This document shows, piece by piece, positions 42,851-53,575 of a DNA stretch of 64,000 nt. The translations under genes and the position numbers were made by a program. Positions within the stretch are counted from its first letter, which is position 1; every line of letters begins with the position of its first letter. This stretch comes from Heterohyrax brucei (taxonomy: Eukaryota > Chordata > Mammalia > Hyracoidea > Procaviidae), in contig CM053142.1 of the NCBI GenBank assembly GCA_028571685.1, positions 126,906,796-126,970,795 of the forward strand. Direction: 5' to 3'. The notes below the pieces were generated by a model. The model saw only the letters and a program-made list of their open reading frames with translations. It did no database searches and had not been told where the DNA came from.

Positions 42851-44175
42851 AGTAGCAAAAGAAAAATAGATAAAATAAAACATCAGCAAAAATTTAAAAC
42901 TTTGATTCATCAAAGGACATTCATTCATGAAAAGACAACTACAGAATGGGAAAAAATGCTTGGAAATCATGTCTGATAAGGGGTTAATATGTAGAACACA
43001 TAAGGAATTTCTACAACTTAACAACAATAAGACACAAATGACCACAATTTTAAAATGGACAAAGGATGTAAGTGGATACTTCTCCAAAAAACATACAAAA
43101 AGGCCAATAAGTATATGAAAAAGTGGTAAACATTGTAATTAAAAAGCAAAAAAACAAAACAAAACTCAGTATTGAATCAATTTTGATTCAGCACAGAATA
43201 GAAATGCTCCAAAAGACTCTCAAGGAGGAGCTGGTGGATTTGAACTGCTGATCCTTTGGTTAGCAGCCACAGCTTTTAATCACTGCGCTGCCAGGAAAAT
43301 ACAAATCAGAGCCACAGTGAGATACTACTTCACACACACCAGAATCTCTGTAATAAAAATAAGAAAACAGCAAGTCAGTGAGGATGTGGAGAAATTGGAA
43401 CCCTTGTTCACTTCTGCTGGATAAGAATAGTGTGCAGCCACTCTGAGAAGCAATTTTGGCAGTTCCTCAGAAAGTTAAGCTCAGAATACCACATGATACA
43501 ACAATTCAATTCCTAGGTACACATTCAAAAGAATAGAAAGCAGGAACTCAAACTTGTATACCTATGTTCATTGTAGCAATAGTCACAGTAGCTAAAAAGT
43601 GGAAATATCCGAAGTTCAACGAATGACTGGAATGATAAAATATTCTATATCAAAAATAGAAGTTCTCATATCTGCTATGACACAGATGAACCTTGAAAAC
43701 ATTGCACTAAGTGAAAAGTGAGACACAAAAGGACAAATATTGTATGATCCCACTTACATGAAATATTTAGAACAGACAAATGCAGAGAAACAGAAAGTAG
43801 ATTAATGATTAGTAGGGAAAATAGGAGGCTACTGATTAATGGGTTCAGAATTTCTGTTTGAGGTGATAAAAAAGTCAGTCACAAAAAGGCAAGTGTTGTA
43901 TGATCTCACTAACATGAAATACTTAGAATAGGCAGATGTATAGAGACCAAAGTGTAATAGTGGTTATCAGGAGTGGCAGGGAGAGGGAGAAGAGGAATCG
44001 TTGTTTAAGTAACATTGAATTTCTGCTTCTGGTGATGGAAAATATGACAACAGCTATTGGTGATGTTTGGGCAACATGACTGATACAAATGATGTCATCA
44101 ATTGTGCACCTGGAGAATGCTGAATTGGCAAATGTTATCTTTACTTTTACAACAATAGAAAATTTCAGAAATTAA
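42851..44175 (+). mobile_element. L1 ORF2 end and 3' UTR, split by a SINE
   Basis: Landmarks in order: GATTCATCAAAGGACATTCA, TTAATATGTAGAACACATAA, CAAATCAGAGCCACAGTGAG, GAGGATGTGGAGAAATTGGA, CCACATGATACAACAATTCA, CACAGATGAACCTTGAAAAC, TATTGTATGATCCCACTTAC. A second TGTATGATCTCACTAACATG block follows (43899), a partial internal duplication common in old L1 3' UTRs. Inactive. Confidence 0.88.
43150..43292 (-). mobile_element. AfroSINE, antisense, inserted in L1
   Basis: A-rich left end, TTGAATCAATTTTGATTCAG, linker AGAATAGAAATGCTCC, head GCTGGTGGATTTGAACTGCT to CACTGCGCTGCCAGG. Confidence 0.86.
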
Positions 44176-44179
44176 TAGT

Positions 44180-44570
44180 GCATCTGTTGTGCAACATAAT
44201 GATACACATACATATGTATTTAACATAGCTATATGTAGTTAACATAAATATATGTATTTAAAGAACCCCTGGTGGAACAGTGGTTAAGCATCCAGCTGCT
44301 AACTGAAATATCAGTGACTAGACCCCACCAGCCATTCCACAATAGAAAGTTGTGGCAGTCTGCTTTTGTTAAGATTACAGCCTAGGAAAACCACTGTCCT
44401 ACGTGGTGACTATGCGTTGGAATCCACTCAGCAGCAATGGGTTTGCTTTTAGGGGGACATGTATTTAACATACGCATATATATTTAACATCTATATGTAC
44501 ATTTGGCATACGTACATTTATATTACTACATACCCATGTGTATACATGGATATACTTAACATAAATTTTT
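44180..44570. repeat. Degenerate AT-rich tandem tract around a SINE
   Basis: Imperfect units like TATTTAACATA and ATATGTA recur at 44215-44261 and 44459-44570. The SINE at 44262 splits the tract. Confidence 0.65.
44262..44458 (+). mobile_element. AfroSINE, intermediate form, with TSD
   Basis: ATGTATTTAA flanks it exactly (44252-44261, 44459-44468). It has the intermediate linker GTGGCAGTCTGCTTTTG, like the copy at 18747, and tail TGCGTTGGAATCCACTCAGC. Confidence 0.92.
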
Positions 44571-46645
44571 CCTATGTATCTGTCAGTTTGTCATACTGTG
44601 GGGACTTTTATGTTGCTGTGATGCTGGAAGCTGTACCATTGACATTCAAACACCAGCAGAGTTATTCATGATAGACAAGTTTCAGCTGAGCTTCCATAGC
44701 AGGACAGGCTACAAAGAGGGACCTGGTGGTCTACTTTTGAAAAAAGTTAACCAGTGAAACCTTATGAACAGCAGGGGAACACTATATGACATAGTTCTGG
44801 AAGATAAGCCTCTCAAGTTAGGAGGCACTTAAAATACAGCTGAGATAGAAATGCCGCCTCAAAGTAGAGCGAACCTTAATGACATGGGTGGAGTCAAGCT
44901 TTGGGAACCTTCATCTGCTGACGCGGTGCAATTCAAAATGAGAAGAAACAGCTGTAAACATCCATTAATAATCAGAATGTAGTACCAAGTATGGAACTGA
45001 GAAAACCGGCAATAGCAACAAATGAAGTGGAATGCATAAACATCGATACGCTGGGCATTAGTGAGCCGAAATGGACTGGTATTGCCCATTTTGAATCAAA
45101 CCATCCTGTGGCTTACTATGTCAAGAACGACAAATTGAAAATGAATGATGTCACATTCATTGACAAAAAGAACATATTAGGATCCATCCTGAAGTACAAC
45201 ATTGTTACAAACCCCAAACCAAACTCATTGCCATCAAGTCAATTCCAACTCATAGGGACCCTATAGGACAGAGTGGGACTATCCCACAGAGTTTCCAAAG
45301 AGTGCCTGGTGGGTTCAAACTGCTGACCTTGTGGTCAGCAGCTATAGCACTTAACCACTATGTCACCAGGGTTTTCACAACATTGTTAGTTAAAATATCC
45401 ATAAGCCTATGAGAAAGACCAGTTAGTAAACTATTATTCAAATTTACCCACCAACAACTAAGACCAAAGACTCAGAAATCAAAGATTTTTTTATCAACTT
45501 CTGTAGTCTGAAATTGACTGAACATGTCATCAGTACACACTGATAATTACTGGTGACTGGAATGAAAAAGTTGAAACAAAGAAGAAGGATCAATAGTTGG
45601 AAAATAGGCCTTGGTGAAAGACAGGATGCTGAAGATCCATGATAGAATTTTGTAATACCAACAACTTCTTCACTGCAAATGCTTTTTTTCCAACAAAGTA
45701 AATTCTGGCTGTATGTGTGAGCCTCATGAAATGGAAGAAATGTGAATCAAATTGACTACTTCTGTTGAAAAAGATGACAGAAAAGGTCAATATTATAAGC
45801 GAGAGGAAACCTAGTGGCTGACTGGGAAACAGAGCATTGACTGCTCAAATGCAAGTTCAAGCTGAAGCTGAAGCTGAATAAAATTAGAATAAATCCACAA
45901 AAGCTAAAGTAGGGCCTTGAGTATATCCCGACTGTGTTTAGAGAGTATCTCATAAATAGCTTTTGACACACTGAATGCTAATGACCAAAGACCAAATGAG
46001 TTGTAGAATGATATCAAGGATGTCAAACATGAAGAAAGCAAGAGTTTATTAAAAAGAAAGAAATGACCAAAATAGATGTCAGAAGAGACTTGAAACTTAC
46101 TCTTCAGTGTCAAGTAGCTAAAACGAAAAGAAGAAATTATGAAGTAAAAGAGCTAAACAAGATTGCAAAGGCAGCTAGAAAAGACAAAGTAAAGTATAAT
46201 GATGTATGTAAAGACCTGGTGTTAGAAAACCAAAAGGGGAGAACATGCTTAGCATTTCTTAAGCTGAAAGAACTGAAGAAAAACTTAAACCCCAAGTTTC
46301 AGGAAGCATCTGAAGAAGTTGAAAGGAATGCAGTTATGTTAATAAAAAAAATTGGTCGCTCTCCAATGATTTCAGCAGGTAACGTGTGATCAAGAGCTGA
46401 TGGTACTGGAGGAGGTAGTCCAAGCTGCACTAAGGACATTGGTGAAAAATAAGGTTTGGAATGACAAGTGCAGTGTTTCAACAAATGGATGCAGCACTGG
46501 AGGTGCTCACTTGTCTATGCCAAGAAATTTGGAACACAGCCATCTGGCCAACCAACTGGAAGGGATCCATATTTGTGCCTGTTCCAAAGAAGATTGAGCC
46601 AACCAAATACAGAAATTATCAAACAATATCACTAATATCATACGT
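44571..46645 (+). mobile_element. RTE/BovB-type LINE, 5' end through endonuclease to early RT
   Basis: The 5' region starts CCTATGTATCTGTCAGTTTG. The endonuclease begins near 44940. The plus frame 44991-45266 includes NIDTLGISEPKWTGI, a typical endonuclease N-terminal motif. A SINE at 45208-45376 interrupts it. Frame 46063-46389 covers the linker before RT (KGRTCLAFLKLKELKKNLNP). It ends abruptly at 46645 against an L1 5' end. Stops and shifts throughout; not functional. Confidence 0.88.
45208..45376 (-). mobile_element. AfroSINE, antisense, in RTE, with TSD
   Basis: ACAACATTGTTA flanks it exactly (45196-45207, 45377-45388). Full length: CCATCAAGTCAATTCCAACT, ACAGAGTGGGACTATCCC, head ATGTCACCAGGGTTTTC. 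Confidence 0.94.
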
Positions 46646-46897
46646 AAGGTGGGGTCAAGATGGTGGAGTAGTCAGATACTTCCTGTGATCCTTTTAACAA
46701 TGAAGACCCAAAAGAACAAATGAATCAATTACGTATGACATTCTAAGAGCCCTGAACATCAAAGGGAAAGTTGAGAAATTGGACTGAATGCAGGGAAAGG
46801 GAGACTAGGTCCAGAAATACCTAGGACTGGCTGGATCTGACCCTCCAGCAATCAGCTGCAGGCAGCGTGGTTTTCAGAGGGCTTCCTCCTCAGTGGG
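46646..46897 (+). mobile_element. Orphan L1 5' end
   Basis: GGTGGGGTCAAGATGGTGGA, then GTAGTCAGATACTTCCTGTG and GAAGACCCAAAAGAACAAAT, resembles the start of an L1 5' UTR. The rest of the L1 is missing. It sits between two RTE copies. Confidence 0.65.
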
Positions 46898-46928
46898 AGA
46901 GATGCATATTTATCCCTATTTCAAAGAA

Positions 46929-47072
46929 CCCCCACCCCCCACCCACTGCCACTGAGTTGATTCAGACTCGTAGTGACCCTATAGGACAGAGTAGAACTGC
47001 CCTGTAGAGTTTCCCAGGAGTGCCTGGTGGTTAGTAGCTGTAACAATTACCCACTGTGTCACCAGGGTTTCC
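46929..47072 (-). mobile_element. AfroSINE, antisense, in RTE, with TSD
   Basis: ATTTCAAAGAA flanks it exactly (46918-46928, 47073-47083). A short internal deletion removes part of the head (TGCCTGGTGGTTAGTAGCTG). Confidence 0.92.
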
Positions 47073-47126
47073 ATTTCAAAGAAATATCCAATCAGATGTG
47101 GAAATTATCAAATAGTATCATTAATG

Positions 47127-47302
47127 GCACCAACCAAAACTAAACCTAACCCAGTGCCATTGAGTCAATTCTGACTCATAGCAACCCTATAGAGCAGAGT
47201 AGAACTACTTCATAGAGTTTCCAAGGAGGACTGGGTGGATTCAAACTGCTGACCTTCTGGTTAGTGTACATAACACTTAGCCATTGTACCACCAGGGTTT
47301 CC
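47127..47302 (-). mobile_element. AfroSINE, antisense, in RTE, with TSD
   Basis: CATTAATG flanks it (47119-47126, 47303-47310). Full length: TTGAGTCAATTCTGACTCAT, GCAGAGTAGAACTACTTC, head GTACCACCAGGGTTTCC. Confidence 0.91.
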
Positions 47303-48589
47303 CATTAATGTCACAGGTAAGTAAAATTTTGCTGAAAATCATACAAAAGTGGTTGTAGCAGTACTTAAACAGGGAACTGCCTGAGATTCAAGCCAGATCC
47401 CAAGGAGGATATGAAATGAGGGATATCATTGCTGATGTCAGATAGACCTTGGCTCAAAGCGGAGAATACTAGGAAGATGTTTACCTATGTTTTATTGACT
47501 ATGCAAAAGCATTCAACTGTGTGGATCCTAACATGTTATGGATAACATTGTGAGGAATTGGAGTTCCAGAACACTTCGTTGTGCTTGTGAGGAACGTTTA
47601 CAAAGATAAAAAGGCAGTTACTAGAACAAAACAAGGGGTCACTACACTGTTTAATGTCGGGAAAGGTATGCATCACAATTTTATCCTTTTACCACACTGA
47701 CTCAATCTGTATGCTGAGCAAATAATCTGAGGAGCTGGACTACATGAACAAGAACTGGGCATCAATTTGGGAGGAAGACTCACTAACAACATCCACTATG
47801 CCAGTGACACAAGCTTGCTTGCTGAAGAGGACTTGAAACACTTACTGATGAAGGTCTAAAACTGTAGGCTTCAGTATGGATTACATCTCAACATAAAGAA
47901 AACAGAAATCCTCGGGACTGGTCCAATAAACAACATCATGATGAATGGAGAAAAAATTGAAATTGTCAAGGATTTCACTTTACTTAGAACCACAATCAAC
48001 ACTCAGGAAGCAGCAGTCAAGAATCGAACAATGCATTGCATTGGGCAAACCCGCTGCAAAGGATCTCTTTAAAGTGTTAAAAAGCAAACAAGTCACTATG
48101 AGAACTAAGGGCACCTGACCTAAGCCATGGTGTTTTATTCACCTCATGTTCATGGGGAGGCTGAGGAATGAACAAGGAAGCCCAAAGAAGAATTGATGCC
48201 TCTGAATTATGGTGTTGGCAAAGAATGTTGAATGTATCATCCACTGTCAAAAGAAAGAAGAAATGTTCCTTGGAAGACATACAAGCAGAATGTCTTTAGA
48301 AACAAGGATAGTGAGTCTTGTCAGGAGGCATCAGTCCCTGGAAAAGGACATCATGGTTGGTAAAGTAGAGGGTCCCTGAAACAGAGGAAGATCCTCTATG
48401 AGATGGATTCACACAGTTGCTACAACAATGAGCTCCAACATAACGATAATCATGGGGATGGTGCAGTACTGGGCAGTGTTTTGTTCTGTTGCACTTAGAC
48501 TCCACGGCATCTAACAACAGCAGCACAAATACGTACGTATATATAACATCTTTGCATATCATTATGTATCCTCCTTAGTTTGATGAATT

Positions 48590-48800
48590 TGCGTATTTGT
48601 TTTGTATCTGAAATACCTTTACTTTCCCTTCAATCTAAAATGACAGTTTCACTGGGTGTAGAACTGTAGGATAATAATTATTTTATCCAAGCATTTCTAG
48701 GATACTACCCTATTATTTTCTGGTATCTGAAATTGATGTCAGAAACTCTGCTATGTATAAAGTTGTCATTAATTTACAGACAATCTACTTTGCTCTTTTC
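48590..48800 (-). mobile_element. Old L1 3' UTR, antisense
   Basis: GACAGTTTCACTGGGTGTAG, TATTTTCTGGTATCTGAAAT and GATGTCAGAAACTCTGCTAT resemble the inverted old L1 3' UTR. Confidence 0.6.
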
Positions 48801-49174
48801 TGAAAACCTATATTTCCTCTCCTCTACTCTATTTGCCACTTCACTTCATCAACACTAGTCTTACCTAGATTAACAATTACCTAAATATTGGTATTTGACA
48901 GAATTTAACATAGTTGACTGTTTCTCCTACTTGACAAACTTTCTTCACTTTGCTTCAGAGATCCCAAACTACCTTTTGACTTTCTTCCTACCCTGCTAGT
49001 CACATCTTCCTATTCCCTTTGTGGGTTACTCCTCTTTTGTCAATCCAGAGTCAGCCAAATAGTCCCACTTAATGTTGCAAGCTCAGTCAAAAATCAGCAA
49101 AACTACTTGTAGGCTCACACTTGACTGGGGATGCCTAAGGGACCTGGGCTGAAGCCAGAGGAATCAGTCACCTG
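48801..49174. other. Unassigned sequence
   Basis: Pyrimidine-rich on the plus strand; no family or gene recognised. Confidence 0.45.
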
Positions 49175-49266
49175 ACTTAGAGACTCATGGATAATAAAAA
49201 ATGATTGTTATTTTAAGTCAATGGGTTTTGAGGTGGTTGGTTACATAGCAATAGCTACCTGATACA
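49175..49266 (+). mobile_element. Probable LTR 3' end, old
   Basis: GTCAATGGGTTTTGAGGTGG, GGTTACATAGCAATAGCTAC and CTGATACAAC resemble the end of an old LTR. Family unsure. Confidence 0.4.
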
Positions 49267-49720
49267 ACAACTGACTTAGCAAACCAGAAAAAGCCTGTAG
49301 TAGTGAAGCCAGCAACAAGCAAGCTGATTTCTCCGGTAATAGTCCCCTGTAGAATTAAATCCATCATATACCATTGAAGGTAGGAGTGCAAAGTGGAGCT
49401 GAGAGTCTTGCTGAAAGTCTTTAAAACGTGTTTGTAACCTGAAATCTTTTTCCCAGCCCTGTGCATCCAAACAACTCTTTCTCCCCAACCTTGGGTTTAC
49501 TCTCTGGAGAAGTCTTTTAGCTCAGATGCTTCAGACATGTGGAAGGTAGAGATGATGAGAAATTGCATTAAAATAGGGAATAATTAAAAGTTATTAAGTA
49601 TAAAGGTAAAACCCCAAGCCCCCAGTGTAGCTATAAAAACAATAGCAGCGAGGCTGCTGTATTGGAGGGAAATCTGATTTGTTCAAAAAATAAAAAATAA
49701 GGTACACATATGGCTACCAC
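49267..49720. other. Unassigned sequence
   Basis: Nothing recognised; the minus frames at 49218-49488 have no known domain. Confidence 0.4.
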
Positions 49721-49879
49721 ACCAAACCCACTGCCACTGAGTTGATTCCAACTCATAGCAACCCCAGAGGACAGAGTAGAACTGCCCCATAGAGTTTCCC
49801 AGGAGTACCTGGTAGATTTGAACTGCTGACTTTTTGGTTAGCAGCGGCAGCAGTTAACCACGGCGCCATCAGGATTTCC
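49721..49879 (-). mobile_element. AfroSINE, short form, antisense
   Basis: GAGTTGATTCCAACTCATAG, ACAGAGTAGAACTGCCCCAT, head TTAACCACGGCGCCATCAGG. Low divergence. Confidence 0.88.
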
Positions 49880-51189
49880 TTCCTTCCTTTTTAAATAGGG
49901 ATGTTCAGTCAAGGATCACCAGGTATGCGAGGAACTTCTTTAACATGAAAGCTATACACCAAAAGAAACAGACAGAAGGACCACAGACAAAATAATGAGG
50001 ACAATGAAGAAAGCAGAAGAAAACTTAAAAAGAAACCAAAAACTTCTATCTAAGAGAGATGTAAAAAAATATTGTAATCTTGAAACTTGGCATTATTTTA
50101 AAAGAACCACCAGAGAAAAAGAATATAATATTAGAAAACAAAATGTCTGGCAGGTACAACTAAAAAATGTAACAGAACAGTTGAAAGGCGAAGCAGAGTA
50201 GCTCTTCCTAAAAGCATAACAAAAAGACAAGGAAATGATGGTAGAGGAAAAAAAAAAGAATTTACAAGAGCAGCCCAGCATGCTTAAAATAGCTTTTGAT
50301 AACATCAAAATAGATTTAATCAACACTCTATGGTTTAAAATAGTTTCCAGTGTTTGCAATTATCAACAGCTGTTCCAGTGAATGTATGATAGAAGCTAAG
50401 TTTTAGTCTACGCCATGATTATTTCCTTGGGATAAAATTACAGAATGGAAATGCTAAATTAAAATACATAAACACTTTAAGGGTTTTTGATATGTATTGC
50501 CAACCAGAAAGGTTGTTTTAATTTATAATGCCAGGATATGAGACCAATTGTTTGTGAATATTTTTTAAGCTCAGTCATGCTTGTCTCGATCTGCTGGTGA
50601 TGGGTTTCCATTGTATCAACAATAGGTAAGGGATTTGGCAGTTGCAATTTAATTTTACTTCCCAGCAAGACTAAGCAAAAATATCATTGTATAATATACT
50701 GAATTGTCTTGATACATTCTGCTTTGTTCTACAGATCAAAAACCCTGAATGGGAATTCAGAGGAATCCAGTGCTTGAAGAAAAGCTTCATCTTGCTACTT
50801 GAGTTTTTTTTAATCTTTGTACTGGACATCTTAGGTTTTTGCCACAAGAATTTCAGTTCACGTGGAAGTGATTGTTTGCTTTTGACCAGCTTAGGCTGAA
50901 AAAGGAAAAACAACCTAGATTAAGTAAAACAAAAAGGTAACTCTGTGATGAGAAATAGCCTCTTTGCATTCTAGGTATTTAGCTCTACTGGTACTTTTAG
51001 GGGGTAAAACTGATTAGATGTGAAAGATGTAGTTCTCCAATCAGTATCTGGTCTCTGTGACATCAACCAACCAGAAATTATTAACTGAGTAAGTTTATAA
51101 AGGTTAGAGTTGGTAAGCTAAATATTGATGGCCTAGTCCAGAAGAGAAAATCAAAACCCACAGAGATAGTGACAGCTGTTAACAAAAAC
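49880..51189. other. Unassigned, A-rich on the plus strand at 49970-50270
   Basis: The A-rich part might be an old L1 coding fragment, but no motif is clear. Frames at 49995-50201 (plus) and 50093-50359 (minus) are low complexity. No gene called. Confidence 0.4.
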
Positions 51190-51352
51190 AGAAAACTAAA
51201 CCCACTGTCATGGAGTTGATTCTGAGTCATAGCAACCCTATAAGGCCGAGTAGAACTGCAGCATAGTTTCTAAGAAGCACCTGGTGGATTCGAATTGCCA
51301 GCTTTTTGGTTAGCAGCTGCAGCACTTGACCACTACATCACTAGGGTTTCTG
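51190..51352 (-). mobile_element. AfroSINE, short form, antisense
   Basis: GGAGTTGATTCTGAGTCATA, GGCCGAGTAGAACTGCAGCA, head TACATCACTAGGGTTTC. Confidence 0.86.
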
Positions 51353-51399
51353 TGACAGTTACTAGTGGTTACAAGTTCCACTTTGGTTCCCATGTTAGA

Positions 51400-51618
51400 A
51401 CTCCAAAGCAAATCTCCATGATGTTGGTGCTGGATGCCATAGAGTCAGTTTTTGACTCACAGCTACCCTGTGTCACAGAACTGTCCCACAGAGTTTTCTT
51501 GGCTGTGATCTCTATTGGAACAGATCACCAAATCTTCCTGCCATGAAGCTGCTGGTGGTTTGAGCTGTCAACATTTCAGTTGGTGGGTGAGTGTTTATCT
51601 GTTGTGACACCAGGCCCC
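51400..51618 (-). mobile_element. AfroSINE, older form, antisense
   Basis: ATAGAGTCAGTTTTTGACTC, GAGTTTTCTTGGCTGTGATC, GCTGCTGGTGGTTTGAGCTG, head TGTGACACCAGGCCCC. A separate linker type from the neighbouring copy. The 83-codon plus frame across both SINEs is not a gene. Confidence 0.75.
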
Positions 51619-52664
51619 TTTGATGCTAGATAAACAGGTGAAATTTTCTAGGAAAAAGGGATAGGCTACAAGTTACATCAGAGGTTGTACTCAATTGCTT
51701 AATGTACAAACTTGAATATAACTTCTTGTTATTGTGAGAGAAGGTAGTGACATTAAAACAATTTCCTAAGACATATACATGCACAAACCAAACCAAACAT
51801 CAAAACCCAAAATATCTCACCAACACAAGCATTCAAGTATGGTAAGCTATTCTAGCTTCTGAGAGCAACACTCGTCTCAGACTTTGTATCCATAAGCATG
51901 CAGTTCCTTGCAGCCATTCTTGCTTCCCATCTGACTTCCATTCTCGTTCTTCTACCAAAACTGTGCTCATCAAGCTCATCGACTTCGACATTGCCAAATT
52001 TTGCTTCCTTTCTCAATTTATTGTTGAGCAAACGGGCTACTTTTTGTTCATTCTACTTCAATCTTACAGCCAATTTAAACACAGCGTGGGTTAGCTGTGC
52101 ATACTAAGAGGTCACTTTGTTCAAGCCCTGTGTTGGTTCTTTACAAGTGGCATTTGGCTCACCAGCAGTCTCAGTGACCTACATGAAAAATGTACTTTCC
52201 TTTTTCCTTTCTTCCTTATTTGCTTACTCCCTCTGTTTATTCCTTCACCTTTTTCTTCCTTTTTCAAACATTTATTGAGCATATACTTTATTAAGTAGAC
52301 TTTCATCATCAACCCTGTAATCCGTAGCTCTGCTAAAGTATGGTTGCACATGGGCTGGACCAGAAGCAGGCTGTCTCTTTGGAGCAACTTCATCTTCATC
52401 TAATGTTTCTCTTTAGGTTAAGATTGAAGCACATGTATAGAGCTGTAATAGAAAAGGAAATTTTAATTCACTGTTGTCACTCATCACCTTGTATTCGTAC
52501 CTGATTCACCCTAGTCAAGGCAAAACTGTTGTCACTGAAAAGAAAACAAATCAAATCTGTGACTGAGATTGTAAAAAACAAATGATTCAATTTTTTTTCA
52601 CTGTCATATTGTGCATTGAATTTGCAACAAGCCATCCAGTTTGATAAATGGATCCATGTCACAT
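51619..52664. other. Unassigned sequence, about 1 kb
   Basis: No repeat or gene recognised. 51898-52107 is open for 69 codons with no domain. Confidence 0.45.
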
Positions 52665-52735
52665 TGGATGTGCGGTATTGGGCAAGTCACCTGATGTCTT
52701 TGACTCTACTTTTCCTCTCGTTTAAGAGCCAGTTC
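52665..52735 (+). mobile_element. MIR core fragment
   Basis: GGTATTGGGCAAGTCACCTG then TCTTTGACTCTACTTTTCCT fits the MIR core; short. Confidence 0.5.
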
Positions 52736-53417
52736 ATAATTCTCCATTCCCCTGTCCGGTGATTGTTGAGGTTCCAGGTGATAGGATCTCCGTCAGGTTG
52801 GATTCCTGAGTCAGCATGCCACAGTGGACAGGTAGCATGAAAAGAAATTAGTTTTTTGTATTTTATGTCATGTAGTTTATATATAACCAATGCTTCATAT
52901 TAGGCCAGTGAACTTGGGATAGGGGGATGGAGTCAAAACTTGGACTATACAAACTAGTAGAGAGGAAAGCAGAGGAATACGACAGAATCAAGAAGACCCA
53001 GAGAAAATAATGTAAAATGGAAGAAAGTTGAGACTTTTAGTTGGCTGAAAAGAAGGAGCTAATAGAGAATTATAAGTCGAATATGTAGGAGAGAGAATGG
53101 AAGGTTACTGAAGGACCAAAGTCTAAAAGCAAGTTTGGGTTTAACAGGAGGAGAGACTTTGTTTCTGAGGCTGGGTGAGCAGGAGTAAGAATGACTAGAT
53201 GGAGATGCTTGCAGATTTGGGGGCAAGATACCAAGGAGATTTATCCCAGAGCATTCAATTTTTCGGTTAACTATCGAGTACAGTTATTTCCTAAGAAGGA
53301 GTAAAATAGGAAATAGATAAAAAGAGTAGACAAAGCTGGGCTGGTGAAGATTTTGAATAGTTGCTAATGAGAAAGGAAGCTGACTAAGCAAAATAAAAGA
53401 ATTGTCTGTCTCACTAC
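52736..53417. other. Unassigned sequence
   Basis: Purine-rich on the plus strand at 52950-53180; no family recognised. Confidence 0.45.
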
Positions 53418-53575
53418 TTCAGTTGTGAGCTCCTTGAGGACAAAGACTATCTTTTTTCCTCTATCTGAGTCAGAAACAACTCACTGAGGTGTTGTTGTTT
53501 TTCTTCTTTTTAATCAGCATCATCCATGGTGCCTGACATAGTGAAGTACTCAAGAAATCTTTGTCAAACTACTGC
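53418..53575 (+). mobile_element. L2 LINE 3' end with a SINE-tail scrap inside
   Basis: GTTGTGAGCTCCTTGAGGAC and GGTGCCTGACATAGTGAAGT are L2 landmarks. Between them GAGTCAGAAACAACTCACTG and TGTTGTTGTTT (about 53467-53507) look like a SINE/RTE tail only. Confidence 0.65.

Larger units (their letters stand above)
46898..48530 (+). mobile_element. RTE/BovB-type LINE, RT to 3' end, two SINEs inside
   Basis: It begins just before RT (GAGATGCATATTTATCCCTA), overlapping in consensus position with the last ~85 bp of the previous copy, so the two are distinct. RT landmark TTTTATTGACTATGCAAAAG; the active-site codons at 47797-47808 read Tyr-Ala-Ser-Asp, a lesion of the usual Tyr-Ala-Asp-Asp. It continues through GATCTCTTTAAAGTGTTAAA to the 3' end, finishing ATCTAACAACAGCAGC. 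Dead copy. Confidence 0.88.
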
